The position numbers and the translations under genes are program-made. A DNA stretch of 46,843 bases. Source: Rhizobium sp. Q54 (GTDB lineage: Bacteria > Pseudomonadota > Alphaproteobacteria > Rhizobiales > Aestuariivirgaceae). Positions 1 through 9,267 of this stretch are shown here, one piece after another (within the stretch, counting starts at the first letter, position 1; the number at the start of each line of letters is the position of its first letter). The stretch spans positions 1 to 46,843 of the forward strand of contig CAMDBX010000023.1 in the NCBI GenBank assembly GCA_945889445.1, in the 5' to 3' direction. The notes under the pieces were generated by a model, which worked only from the letters and a program-made list of their open reading frames with translations, did no database searches and was not told the DNA's origin.

Positions 1-1013
1 GCCAGCGCATCGTAGTCGGCGCGGGCCATCATTTCGGCGAGTTGCCTGACCCCTACAACCGGTTCCCAGCCCAGGATGGCTTTCGCTTTGCTGGGATCAC
101 CAACCAGCAGATCCACTTCGGCCGGCCGAAACAGGCTGCTGCACACCCGGACAATTTGCCTACCGCTGCGTCGGTCCGTCGCGCGCTCGTCGAGGCCCTC
201 TCCCTCCCAGGCGAGCGACATGTCCAGTGCGCTCGCAACATGATTCACAAAGTCCCTGACCGTGGTCATGATGCCGGTTGCGAGAACGTAGTCGTCAGCC
301 TTGTCCTGCTGAAGCATGCGCCACATGCCTTCCACATATTCGCCGGCAAAGCCCCAGTCACGCCGTGCATCGAGGTTGCCCAGCAGACAGGGTTCCGTGC
401 CGCCGCGTGCCAGTTTTGCGAGGGCGAGCGAGATCTTCCGTGTCACGAACTCCCCGCCGCGCAAGGGGCTCTCATGGTTGAAGAGAATTCCCGATGATGC
501 ATGAAGCCCGAAACTCTCGCGATAGTTCCGGGTGATGAAGTGGCCGAATACCTTGGCCACGCCATATGGCGATCGGGGGTAGAGTGGAGTGGTCTCGCGC
601 TGCGGAACTTCCTGCGCCAGCCCGAACATCTCTGATGTCGATGCCTGATAGAAGCGCGTCTGTGGCGTCAACGTGCGAAGGCAGTCGAGAATGCGCAGGA
701 CCCCCATGCCGCCGACGTCGGACGTATAGACCGGCAACTCCCAGGAGGTGCCGACAAAGCTTTGGGCTGCCAGATTATAGAACTCGTCGACCGGGGTCCG
801 CTGTATTGTGCGGAAGATATTGTTGGCCTCGCTCAGATCGAAGTCATGGATGTGGACATCCCTGCGGATGCCGAGTTTCTCGAGCCGTGCCGTCCCGGCC
901 TGGGAAATGCGCCTGGCGCCGCCGTGGACGGTGTAGCCTTTCTTCAGCAGCAGCTCAGCGAGATAAGCTCCATCCTGCCCCGTGATGCCGGTTATGAAAC
1001 AGCTCTTCTTCAT
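1..1013 (-). CDS. gmd: GDP-mannose 4,6-dehydratase, C-terminus beyond window edge
   Basis: Converts GDP-D-mannose to GDP-4-dehydro-6-deoxy-D-mannose, the cytoplasmic entry step to GDP-fucose, GDP-rhamnose and related sugars for surface polysaccharides. Reading down from the ATG at 1013, the protein begins MKKSCFITGITGQDGAYLAE, with the Rossmann glycine motif GITGQDG. It then shows the short-chain dehydrogenase/reductase YGVAK pair (Tyr and Lys spaced by three) and the family signature FNHESPLRG. About 337 codons are visible without a stop, so only the last few residues lie outside. The start is supported by a GGAGAGCGGG stretch just upstream. It is divergent from a large glycosyltransferase, which fits a polysaccharide locus continuing to the left. 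Family assignment is firm; the final deoxysugar cannot be told. Confidence 0.93.
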   Translation of the reverse strand, partial: MKKSCFITGITGQDGAYLAELLLKKGYTVHGGARRISQAGTARLEKLGIRRDVHIHDFDLSEANNIFRTIQRTPVDEFYNLAAQSFVGTSWELPVYTSDVGGMGVLRILDCLRTLTPQTRFYQASTSEMFGLAQEVPQRETTPLYPRSPYGVAKVFGHFITRNYRESFGLHASSGILFNHESPLRGGEFVTRKISLALAKLARGGTEPCLLGNLDARRDWGFAGEYVEGMWRMLQQDKADDYVLATGIMTTVRDFVNHVASALDMSLAWEGEGLDERATDRRSGRQIVRVCSSLFRPAEVDLLVGDPSKAKAILGWEPVVGVRQLAEMMARADYDAL

Positions 1014-1377
1014 CCCGCTCTCCGCTGGCGTGGTGCCAGGGTGACACCGAACGGAATGAACGCGTCAACCACAAGCACTATCTGGGGGCCGTCTTTTATT
1101 ACATCCGTCATTCACTCGGCAATCCTTGTATCACCGCCGACATCTCCGGGCGCTGAGCACATGCGTCAACGTGGATATTTGGCCCGGGAAGTATCGTGCG
1201 CGAGTAAGTGATTTTGCCTACCATGAGGCATGCCTGCCTCCCTTGCCTCGGGATGGCTATTGCCGAGGGTTCCTTATGAACGCGCCCCAGAATCGCATGG
1301 CACCGTCTGTCAGAACCGAGTAGTTTCCGCCACCACCTATCAATCCCGTGCTTTGCAGTTAGACGGAACGCTTTTGC
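1014..1377. other. Divergent intergenic region between gmd and the glycosyltransferase
   Basis: This 364-bp stretch separates two divergent genes and should carry both promoters, but I see no convincing -35/-10 pair. A small hairpin is visible (GAGGCA 1225-1230 with TGCCTC 1235-1240). Short reading frames here lack ribosome-binding sites and family resemblance. Confidence 0.4.
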
Positions 1378-4300
1378 ATGCGAGGACTTATCGAGGCCAC
1401 CTTCGGTCGGCTACTCACTGCAACTGGCCTCAAGAAGAAATGCCAGTCGACTTCGATTGAAGAGGCGATCCGGGTTATACGTCCTGAGTTTGACGTCGAA
1501 TGGTATGTTTCGAGATACCCCGAAGTCAGGGACAGCGGCGTTGACCCCGTGTTGCACTACGTCTTGACGGGTGCCGATAGCGGTTTTGATCCGCATCCCG
1601 ACTTCAATACGCTCAGGTATCTGCAGCGCTACGACGACGTTCGGGTCAACGGCATAAATCCCTACGCCCACTGGCTGCTCTTCGGCCGCGGCGAGGGGAG
1701 GACGGGCTGCGGCACGCGAACGGCGATCGCGGGCGGGCTAACAGACTGGAAATTGCGCAGCAATGCGATGTTCTCGGTGTTCCTGCGGTGCCCATCCAAG
1801 CCACAGGAACAGATCGACGCCACCATCAAGAGCCTCGAGCGGCAGACCTACCGAAATTTCGAAGTGATATTGCTGGGTCATGCCAGCCCCGGGCCGACAG
1901 ACCTGTTCGCGCAGTCGTCACGCGGTCTGTTCTGTGAACCCCTCCTGAGCCCCACTGATGTGCTATCGTCGGGTGGCGAGGCGGTCTGGCGCGGCGACTA
2001 CCTGATGATGCTTGAGGCCGGAGACAGGCTGGAGGAGTGCGCGCTGGCATCCCTCGCTGCGAGCGCCGCACAAGGATCCGATGGCGCCGGTATCCTCGTC
2101 TTTGACCATGTAGCAGGCCAGCAAGGCATCCGCCGTTGCAATCCGGGACTTGACCCCGACCTCCTCGCCCACAACAACGGCCTCATGTCGGCGTGTGCCG
2201 TGTCGAGGCCCACGTTCTTGCAACTGTCGGGCAAGGCGGGTTTCTCCGACCTGCTTGGTCTTGTCCTCTCTGCCGCTGAGGAGGGTGTATCCTGGCGACA
2301 TGTTGCCGAGATACTGCTTCACACTGTGGCCGAGCCGGTTTCAGCAGAGTTTGTGATCTCAGGCGATCCAGCGACGGTAGGCGTTTCGGTGATCATCCCA
2401 AGCTGCAACCGCCCTGACCTCCTCAGGTCGTGCACGCGCTTTCTCAGCAGGCTGGAGGCGCCCTTTGAACTGATTGTCGTTGACAACGGAAGCACTGATC
2501 CCGAGATCGAGGACCTGTACAGTCAGCTCGAGCGGGATTTTGCTGCGAGGGTGCTGCGGGTCGCTCACGAGTTCAACTATTCCCGCATGGTCAATGTCGG
2601 GGCAGCGGCAGCCGTGCACGAGTGCCTTCTTCTTCTCAACAATGATGTGGTGATCGATAACCCGGCCGCTGTCGTCACGGCGCTTGACTATGCCATGCGC
2701 CCCGGCGTCGGCGTCGTGGGAAGTGTGCTCCGCTACCCCGACGGTGGTGTGCAGCACGCTGGGTTTGTGTTCTGGCTGGATCGTGCTGGCAACATAAGAT
2801 CCGAACATGTCCTGCGCCACGCAATCGATGATGAGGGGGTTGTTCTTGGCGCGCTGTCGGCTCCGCGGGGTTGGCAGGCCGTCACCGGTGCGTTTCAGGT
2901 GGTCCGCAGGTCCGTGTTCGAGGCGGTCGGCGGCTACGATGAGTGCAATCTCCCGATCGAGTTCAACGACGTCGATTTCTGCTTCCGGCTTCGTGCGATC
3001 GGCAAGCGGGTGGTATGTCTTCCCCTTCGCGGTATCGTTCACGATGAGTCAAGCAGTCGCAAGAGCATCGACCCGGATGCGAATGCAACCATGCTCAGAG
3101 TTGCGCACTCGGTCATGAAGGCTCGATGGCTGAGCAACTTTCAGCAGGACCCCTTCTTCCATTCCGAGCTGCGAAGAACCATGGGCGTGACGACACTTGA
3201 GGATCGGTCAGGTGGCAGCGGTGGACGGCCGGCAGCCGGCCAGCGTGTTCGTGGTTGTTTCTTGTCGCAAGGTGGTGTCTCGCCGGACGCATGTGGCCCA
3301 CGCCACATCTCGCCGGGCATTTGCATCCTTGGCTTCCTGAACTCCGAGATCGGCCTGGGAGAGGCAGCGCGAAACTTGGGCAGGGCCTGCGATACAGCAA
3401 GGCTGCCCACAAGCTATGTGAACAGGCCCCTCGCCAAACGGAGCAACGAACCGGCCATCGAAACCTTCTTTCAGCGCCGCCCGGATCGTCTCGTGACACT
3501 CAGGGTCGAGGGGTTAACACTGGAGGGCTACGACTTCGATGACGCAGGTCAGGGTCGCTTCCAAGTACTTTATCCCTACTGGGAACTCCCCCGGATACCC
3601 AAGGGTGCCATTGCAATGCTCGACCGATATGATGAGATCTGGGCTGGATCGGAGTTCATCGCAACGGCCCTGCGCGCGGCCGTGCGCAAGCCGGTCCGGC
3701 TGGTTCCCCAGCCCCTGCACGTGCCCAAGGTGCTGCCCTCCGCGCCGCCACAGTCAGGCAGGCTGCGCTTTCTCACCTACTTCGACTATGACTCCCATAT
3801 GGCCCGGAAGAACCCACAGGCCACGATTGCGGCATTCCGGGCAGCCTTTCCTGCGCGCCGTGACGTGGAACTCGTGGTCAAGGCCCGGGGCCTCGACAAC
3901 GCTGAGGCGCGTCGGCAAATCGCAACTTCGATCGGGGGCGACAGGCGCATTCGTTTGATCGATGCCACCATGTCGCGGCTTGAGGTGAGCGGACTGATGG
4001 GCGAAACCGATGTCTTCGTGTCCCTCCACCGCTCGGAGGGCTTCGGCTTTGGTGCCGCCGAGGCGCTCGCTGCCGGGAAGGCCGTGATCGCCACGGGCTG
4101 GAGTGCCACCAGTGAATTGGTGACCCCAGAGACAGGGTTTGTGGTCGATTACAAACTTCGACCCATTGAGAAGTCGGAGTACGTCTATACCGAGAACCAG
4201 GTCTGGGCAGAACCACTCCTGGACTCGGCTGTCGCACAGTTTCGCGCGGTCGCTGAAGATCCGGCGGCGGCCATGGCGCGCGCGCGCAAGGGACATGCCC

Positions 4301-4389
4301 TGCTTCTCGGGCGCAATTCGTTCGCATCGATCGGAGGGTGCATTGCTCAGGCGCTCGACGAGCTTGGCGCGATTCAGGGGCTTCCCTGA
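1378..4389 (+). CDS. Three-domain glycosyltransferase (two GT2-like, one GT4)
   Basis: A 1003-residue protein likely to assemble a surface polysaccharide repeat unit at the cytoplasmic membrane face. Residues about 30-105 carry two copies of the WYxxxYPEV...HY motif seen N-terminal to rhizobial exopolysaccharide transferases (WYVSRYPEVRDSG...LHYVLTG). Residues 125-290 resemble a degenerate GT2 fold (QTYRNFEVILLG, GDYLMMLEAGD). Residues about 333-560 are a clear GT2 domain: VSVIIPSCNRPDLL, VVDNGSTD, LLLNNDVV near 420, then GGYDE and NDVDFCFR. Residues about 647-1000 are a GT4 domain with SEGFGFGAAEALAAGKAVIA near 885, the E-x7-E nucleotide-sugar signature. The start follows a weak GGAA at 1365. 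Sugar and acceptor are unknown; the adjacent gmd suggests a deoxyhexose-containing glycan. The first GT2 domain may be inactive. Confidence 0.9.
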   Translation: MRGLIEATFGRLLTATGLKKKCQSTSIEEAIRVIRPEFDVEWYVSRYPEVRDSGVDPVLHYVLTGADSGFDPHPDFNTLRYLQRYDDVRVNGINPYAHWLLFGRGEGRTGCGTRTAIAGGLTDWKLRSNAMFSVFLRCPSKPQEQIDATIKSLERQTYRNFEVILLGHASPGPTDLFAQSSRGLFCEPLLSPTDVLSSGGEAVWRGDYLMMLEAGDRLEECALASLAASAAQGSDGAGILVFDHVAGQQGIRRCNPGLDPDLLAHNNGLMSACAVSRPTFLQLSGKAGFSDLLGLVLSAAEEGVSWRHVAEILLHTVAEPVSAEFVISGDPATVGVSVIIPSCNRPDLLRSCTRFLSRLEAPFELIVVDNGSTDPEIEDLYSQLERDFAARVLRVAHEFNYSRMVNVGAAAAVHECLLLLNNDVVIDNPAAVVTALDYAMRPGVGVVGSVLRYPDGGVQHAGFVFWLDRAGNIRSEHVLRHAIDDEGVVLGALSAPRGWQAVTGAFQVVRRSVFEAVGGYDECNLPIEFNDVDFCFRLRAIGKRVVCLPLRGIVHDESSSRKSIDPDANATMLRVAHSVMKARWLSNFQQDPFFHSELRRTMGVTTLEDRSGGSGGRPAAGQRVRGCFLSQGGVSPDACGPRHISPGICILGFLNSEIGLGEAARNLGRACDTARLPTSYVNRPLAKRSNEPAIETFFQRRPDRLVTLRVEGLTLEGYDFDDAGQGRFQVLYPYWELPRIPKGAIAMLDRYDEIWAGSEFIATALRAAVRKPVRLVPQPLHVPKVLPSAPPQSGRLRFLTYFDYDSHMARKNPQATIAAFRAAFPARRDVELVVKARGLDNAEARRQIATSIGGDRRIRLIDATMSRLEVSGLMGETDVFVSLHRSEGFGFGAAEALAAGKAVIATGWSATSELVTPETGFVVDYKLRPIEKSEYVYTENQVWAEPLLDSAVAQFRAVAEDPAAAMARARKGHALLLGRNSFASIGGCIAQALDELGAIQGLP

Positions 4390-4648
4390 GGGATCTCTTC
4401 GGGCAAGGCGAGAGCCGTCGCCCGACTGGATGAGACCCTGGCCCGTCGCGCCAGGACTGGGCGGCCAGTCGCCGGTCTTGGCCCACCTTGGCGAGACCCG
4501 ACTTGCATTGATCGGTTGTCCTGTCCTCGCGTGGGGCAAGCCATGCCGGATAGCCAATCGGCCATTGCGCAGAGTACCCATTTGTTCCACGCGGGGGGCG
4601 GTCTAAGCTGCCGCACCCGTACCTCGTTGGCCGGGACATGGGGTGAAC

Positions 4649-7600
4649 ATGCCGTCCTTTCGCAAGATCCTGATCGCCAATCGCGGCGAAATCGCCATCC
4701 GCGTCATGCGCGCGGCAACCGAGCTCGGCAAGAAGACGGTGGCCGTCTATGCCGAGGAGGACAAGCTGTCGCTCCACCGCTTCAAGGCGGACGAGGCCTA
4801 TCGCATCGGCGAGGGGCTGGGGCCGGTCGCGGCCTATCTCTCGATCCCCGAGATCATCCGGGTGGCCAAGGCCTGCGGCGCCGATGCGATCCACCCGGGC
4901 TATGGGTTGCTGTCCGAGAATCCGGATTTCGTCGAGGCCTGCGTCGCGGCAGGCATCACCTTCATCGGTCCCAAGGCGGAAACAATGCGCGCGCTGGGCG
5001 ACAAGGCGAGTGCGAGGCGCGTGGCAATCGCCGCCGGCGCTCCTGTGATCCCGGCGACCGAGGTGCTGGGCGACGACATGGACGCCGTCGCGCGTGATGC
5101 GGCCGCCATCGGCTATCCGCTCATGCTCAAGGCCAGCTGGGGCGGCGGCGGGCGCGGCATGCGGCCGATCAACGGCCCTGATGAACTCGTGGCCAAGGTG
5201 CTGGAGGGCCGCCGCGAGGCGCAGTCCGCCTTCGGCAATGGCGAGGGCTATCTCGAGAAGATGATCGAGCGGGCGCGCCACGTCGAGGTGCAGATCCTCG
5301 GCGACAAGTATGGCGCGATCTATCATCTCTATGAGCGTGACTGCACCGTGCAGCGCCGCAACCAGAAGGTCGTCGAGCGCGCGCCAGCGCCCTACCTGAA
5401 CGAGGCCCAGCGCGCCGAGATCTGCGATCTCGGTCGCCGCATCTGCGCCCATGTGGGCTATGAATGCGCCGGCACGGTCGAGTTCCTGATGGACATGGAC
5501 AGCGGCCGCTTCTACTTCATCGAGGTCAACCCGCGCGTCCAGGTCGAGCATACGGTGACCGAGCAGGTGACCGGCATCGACATCGTGCGGGCCCAGATCC
5601 TCATTGCCGAAGGCAAGACGCTGGAAGAAGCCACGGGTGTTGCCACCCAGCAGGGCGTGCGCCTCTACGGCCACGCGCTGCAATGCCGGGTGACGACGGA
5701 AGACCCGCAGAACAACTTCATTCCCGATTATGGCCGCATCACTGCCTATCGCTCGGCCACCGGCATGGGCATCAGGCTCGATGGCGGCACGGCCTATGCG
5801 GGTGCCGTCATCACCAGGTTCTACGACTCGCTGCTGGTCAAGGTCACCGCCTGGGCGCAGACGCCCGACCAGGCGATTGCCCGCATGAGCCGCGCCCTGT
5901 CCGAGTTTCGCGTGCGCGGCGTTGCCACCAACATCGCCTTCGTCGAGAACCTGCTGAAGCACCCGAGCTTCCTCGAAAACAGCTGCACCACGAAGTTCAT
6001 CGACACCACGCCAGCACTCTTCGAGTTCAAGAAGCGCCGCGACCGCGCAACCAAGATCCTCACCTACATCGCCGACATCGCGGTGAACGGGCACCCTGAA
6101 ACCGCGGGCCGCCCGAAGCCCAAGGTCACCGGCCGGGAACTGGGCGTGCCCGGGCTGATGGGCCCGCCGCAGCCGGGCACGCGCGACCTGCTTCTCGCCA
6201 AGGGCCCCCAGGCGGTGGCCAACTGGATGCTGGGCGAGAAGCGGCTGCTGCTCACCGACACGACGATGCGTGACGGCCACCAGTCGCTGCTGGCAACTCG
6301 CATGCGCTCGATCGACATGATCCGGGTGGCTCCGGCCTATGCGGCCAATCTGCCCCAACTGTTCAGCGTCGAATGCTGGGGTGGTGCCACCTTCGACGTC
6401 GCCTACCGCTTCCTGCAGGAGTGCCCCTGGCAGCGCCTGCGCGACTTGCGCGAACGCATGCCGAACCTGATGCTGCAGATGCTGCTGCGTGGTGCCAATG
6501 GCGTCGGCTACACCACTTACCCTGACAATGTGGTCAAGGCCTTCGTGGCGCAGGCCGCCAGGACCGGCATCGACGTGTTCCGCGTCTTCGACAGCCTGAA
6601 CTGGGTCGAGAACATGCGCGTCGCCATGGATGCGGTGCTGGAGGCCAATCGCGTCTGCGAGGCGGCCATCTGCTACACCGGCGACATCCTCGATCCGAAC
6701 CGTGCCAAGTATGACCTCAAATACTATGTCGGCATGGCGAAGGAATTGCAGGCCGCCGGCGCGCATGTGCTCGGGTTGAAGGACATGGCCGGCCTGCTGA
6801 AGCCCGCCGCCGCCCGGCTCCTCGTCAGGACACTGAAGGAGGAGGTGGGCCTTCCCATCCACTTCCACACCCACGACACCAGCGGCATCGCAGGGGCCAG
6901 CGTGCTCGCCGCCGCCGAGGCCGGTGCGGATGCGGTGGATGCCGCGATGGATGCCTTCTCGGGCGGTACCTCGCAGCCCTGCCTCGGCTCCATCGTGGAG
7001 GCGTTGGCGCATACCGACCGCGACACCGGGCTCGATGCTTCCGCCATCCGCGCCATCTCGAACTACTGGGAGGGCGTGCGCCACCAGTATGCGGCCTTCG
7101 AGAGCGGAATCGAGGCACCTGCCTCCGAGGTTTATCTCCACGAAATGCCCGGCGGCCAGTTCACCAACCTCAAGGCCCAGGCCCGCAGCATGGGGCTCGA
7201 GCCACGCTGGCATGAGGTGGCTGAGGCCTATGCCCAGGCCAACCTGATGTTCGGCGACATCGTGAAGGTGACGCCGTCATCGAAGGTGGTGGGCGACATG
7301 GCGTTGATGATGGTGGCGCAGGGGCTGACGCGCCAGCAGGTCGAGGATCCGGCCGTCGATGTCTCCTTCCCGGACTCCGTGGTCGACATGTTGAAGGGCA
7401 ATCTCGGCCAGCCTCCCGGCGGCTGGCCCCAGGCGCTCCAGCGCAAGGCGCTCAAGGGTGAGAAACCCGTCACCGTGCGGCCCGGTTCGCTGGTGCCGTC
7501 CGTCGACCTCGACGAGACGCGCCTCACCCTGTCGAAGACCCTCAAGGGCCGCCCGGTCGATAGCGAGGACCTCAACGGCTATCTCATGTATCCGAAGGTC

Positions 7601-8092
7601 TTCCTCGACTACATGGGCCGCCACCGCATCTATGGTCCGGTGCGCGTGCTGCCCACGCCGGTGTTCTTCTACGGCATGCAGCCGGGCGAGGAGATCTCGG
7701 TCGAGATCGACCCCGGCAAGACCCTCGAGGTTCGCCTGCAGGCCGTCGGAGAAACCACCGAGGAAGGCGAGGTGAAGGTGTTCTTCGAGTTGAACGGCCA
7801 GCCCCGCGTCATCCGCGTGCCGAACCGCGCGGTGAAGGCGAAGGCGCCGGTCAGGGCCAAGGCGGAGGATGGCAACCCCCTGCATGTTGGGGCACCGATG
7901 CCGGGGTCTATCGCCGCCGTCGCGGTTGCCGCGGGCCAGAAGGTGGCCGCGGGCGACCTGCTCTTCACCATCGAGGCGATGAAGATGGAAATGGGGCTGC
8001 GCGCCGAGCGCGCCGCAACCGTCAAGGCCATCCACGTCCACCCGGGCTCGCAGGTGGACGCCAAGGACCTGCTGCTCGATTTCGAGGCCTGA
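4649..8092 (+). CDS. pyc: Pyruvate carboxylase
   Basis: Carboxylates pyruvate to oxaloacetate using ATP, bicarbonate and biotin; anaplerotic and cytoplasmic. At about 1147 residues it is the usual single-chain length. Order: biotin carboxylase (ILIANRGEIAIRVMRA at the N-terminus, the glycine-rich ATP loop GGGGRGM, FIEVNPRVQVEHTVTE), carboxyltransferase TIM barrel (DTTMRDGHQSLLATR, VECWGGATFD, HFHTHDTSG), linker, and a C-terminal biotinyl domain with EAMKME whose lysine, about 36 residues from the end, carries biotin. Two starts are possible: GTG at 4643 (MNMPSF) or ATG at 4649 (MPSF); GGGA at 4633 would suit the GTG, while the ATG is the commoner codon. It stands alone in a 253-bp to 2-bp gap context, with a convergent gene immediately downstream. 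Confidence 0.97.
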   Translation: MPSFRKILIANRGEIAIRVMRAATELGKKTVAVYAEEDKLSLHRFKADEAYRIGEGLGPVAAYLSIPEIIRVAKACGADAIHPGYGLLSENPDFVEACVAAGITFIGPKAETMRALGDKASARRVAIAAGAPVIPATEVLGDDMDAVARDAAAIGYPLMLKASWGGGGRGMRPINGPDELVAKVLEGRREAQSAFGNGEGYLEKMIERARHVEVQILGDKYGAIYHLYERDCTVQRRNQKVVERAPAPYLNEAQRAEICDLGRRICAHVGYECAGTVEFLMDMDSGRFYFIEVNPRVQVEHTVTEQVTGIDIVRAQILIAEGKTLEEATGVATQQGVRLYGHALQCRVTTEDPQNNFIPDYGRITAYRSATGMGIRLDGGTAYAGAVITRFYDSLLVKVTAWAQTPDQAIARMSRALSEFRVRGVATNIAFVENLLKHPSFLENSCTTKFIDTTPALFEFKKRRDRATKILTYIADIAVNGHPETAGRPKPKVTGRELGVPGLMGPPQPGTRDLLLAKGPQAVANWMLGEKRLLLTDTTMRDGHQSLLATRMRSIDMIRVAPAYAANLPQLFSVECWGGATFDVAYRFLQECPWQRLRDLRERMPNLMLQMLLRGANGVGYTTYPDNVVKAFVAQAARTGIDVFRVFDSLNWVENMRVAMDAVLEANRVCEAAICYTGDILDPNRAKYDLKYYVGMAKELQAAGAHVLGLKDMAGLLKPAAARLLVRTLKEEVGLPIHFHTHDTSGIAGASVLAAAEAGADAVDAAMDAFSGGTSQPCLGSIVEALAHTDRDTGLDASAIRAISNYWEGVRHQYAAFESGIEAPASEVYLHEMPGGQFTNLKAQARSMGLEPRWHEVAEAYAQANLMFGDIVKVTPSSKVVGDMALMMVAQGLTRQQVEDPAVDVSFPDSVVDMLKGNLGQPPGGWPQALQRKALKGEKPVTVRPGSLVPSVDLDETRLTLSKTLKGRPVDSEDLNGYLMYPKVFLDYMGRHRIYGPVRVLPTPVFFYGMQPGEEISVEIDPGKTLEVRLQAVGETTEEGEVKVFFELNGQPRVIRVPNRAVKAKAPVRAKAEDGNPLHVGAPMPGSIAAVAVAAGQKVAAGDLLFTIEAMKMEMGLRAERAATVKAIHVHPGSQVDAKDLLLDFEA

Positions 8093-8094
8093 CC

Positions 8095-9255
8095 TCAGCT
8101 CGTCCTGAGCGATTGGGGGCGGGCATCGGTCCACGCGCCGCCCTGTGCCGCGGATTCCACCGCCGCACCTATGGCCGCAATGGAGCGCAGCCCATCCTCG
8201 GCGGTGGGGAACTGGCAGGCCAGGGGGTCCGGCGCGCGGCCCGCGCGGCCGGCGCGAATGACCTCGGCAAGATCGGCATAGATGTTGGCAAAGGCCACCA
8301 GCATCCCTTCGGAGTGCCCGGTGGCGATGCGCGTGGCGCGCGCCGCCTCGGGCGAATCCGCGCTGCCCCGCTCGATCACCTCGGTGCGGCCGTTCAGCGG
8401 CGTCCAGAACAGCTGATCCGGCCACTGCTGGGCCCAGCGCAAGCCGCCCTTCTCGCCGAAGAGGCGGATGTTGAGGCCGTGGAAGCTGCCCACCGCAACG
8501 GAGCTGGTCCACAGCCGCACGGTGGTGCCGCCATCCATGCGCACATTTACCATGGCGTCGTCCTCCAGCTTGCGGCTGGCAATGGTCGACAGGAAGTCCG
8601 AGGAGAGGTCGCGGGCGTTCTGGCCGGAGACATAGCTCGCCATGTGCAGCGCATGGATGCCGCAATCGGCAAACTGCCCGGACTGGCCGGCCTGCGCCGG
8701 GTCATAGCGCCAGCGCATGCGCGGATTGTCGGCATCCGCGGCATCGGCATGGAAGCCGTGCGAGAACTCGACCACCGCCAGCCGCAGCTGGCCCAGGTCG
8801 CCGCGGGCCACCATGGCCCGCATGTGGCGCACCAGAGGATAGCCGGTATAGCCGTAATTCACCGCGCACACGGCTCCGCTGCGCCTGGCCGTGGCGGCAA
8901 TGTCCTCGGCCTCGGCGAGCGTCACCGTCATCGGCTTCTCGCACAGCACGTTGATGCCCGCCTCGAGGAAGGCCTTGGTGATGGCGTGGTGCGTGGCGTT
9001 GGGTGTCGCAACGGTCACGAGGTCGAGCCGGTCGGGGCGGTTCCGCTCGCCTTCCAGCATCTCGCGCCAGTCGCCATAGCAGCGATCAGGGGCAATGCCG
9101 AGGCTGTGGGCAAATGCCTTGCCGCGCTCGGGCACCGCGTCCAGTGCGCCGGCAACCATGGCGAACTGCCCGTCGAGCCCGGCGCTGATGCGGTGGACCG
9201 GCCCGATCTGGCTTCCTTCGCCGCCGCCGATCATGCCCCAGTTCAGTCGTGTCAT
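8095..9255 (-). CDS. Gfo/Idh/MocA-family NAD(P)-dependent sugar dehydrogenase
   Basis: A 386-residue oxidoreductase, last gene of a minus-strand three-gene operon (11294 to 8095). The N-terminal Rossmann domain has WGMIGGGEGSQIG, followed by VTVATPNATHH and the family CEKPMT motif (lysine of the catalytic EKP). The C-terminal alpha/beta domain has CGIHALHMASYVSG, where Gfo/Idh/MocA enzymes carry substrate-contacting His/Asp residues. The family oxidises or interconverts polyols and sugars such as myo-inositol, scyllo-inositol and glucosides. Context with IolB, IolC and IolE-like genes suggests a cyclitol or deoxysugar substrate. Twelve bases separate it from the upstream gene. It ends 2 bp from the convergent pyc stop. 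Confidence 0.9.
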   Translation of the reverse strand: MTRLNWGMIGGGEGSQIGPVHRISAGLDGQFAMVAGALDAVPERGKAFAHSLGIAPDRCYGDWREMLEGERNRPDRLDLVTVATPNATHHAITKAFLEAGINVLCEKPMTVTLAEAEDIAATARRSGAVCAVNYGYTGYPLVRHMRAMVARGDLGQLRLAVVEFSHGFHADAADADNPRMRWRYDPAQAGQSGQFADCGIHALHMASYVSGQNARDLSSDFLSTIASRKLEDDAMVNVRMDGGTTVRLWTSSVAVGSFHGLNIRLFGEKGGLRWAQQWPDQLFWTPLNGRTEVIERGSADSPEAARATRIATGHSEGMLVAFANIYADLAEVIRAGRAGRAPDPLACQFPTAEDGLRSIAAIGAAVESAAQGGAWTDARPQSLRTS

Positions 9256-9267
9256 GTGGTGAACCTG

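Noticed and set aside
3878-7213. 1111-codon open frame on the minus strand across the glycosyltransferase end and pyc
   Set aside because: It is the antisense shadow of conserved pyruvate carboxylase codons in high-GC DNA; His/Gly/Arg-rich translation without any family motif.
7277-8665. 462-codon minus-strand frame joining pyc and the dehydrogenase
   Set aside because: Overlaps two well-supported genes and has no domain signature or ribosome site.
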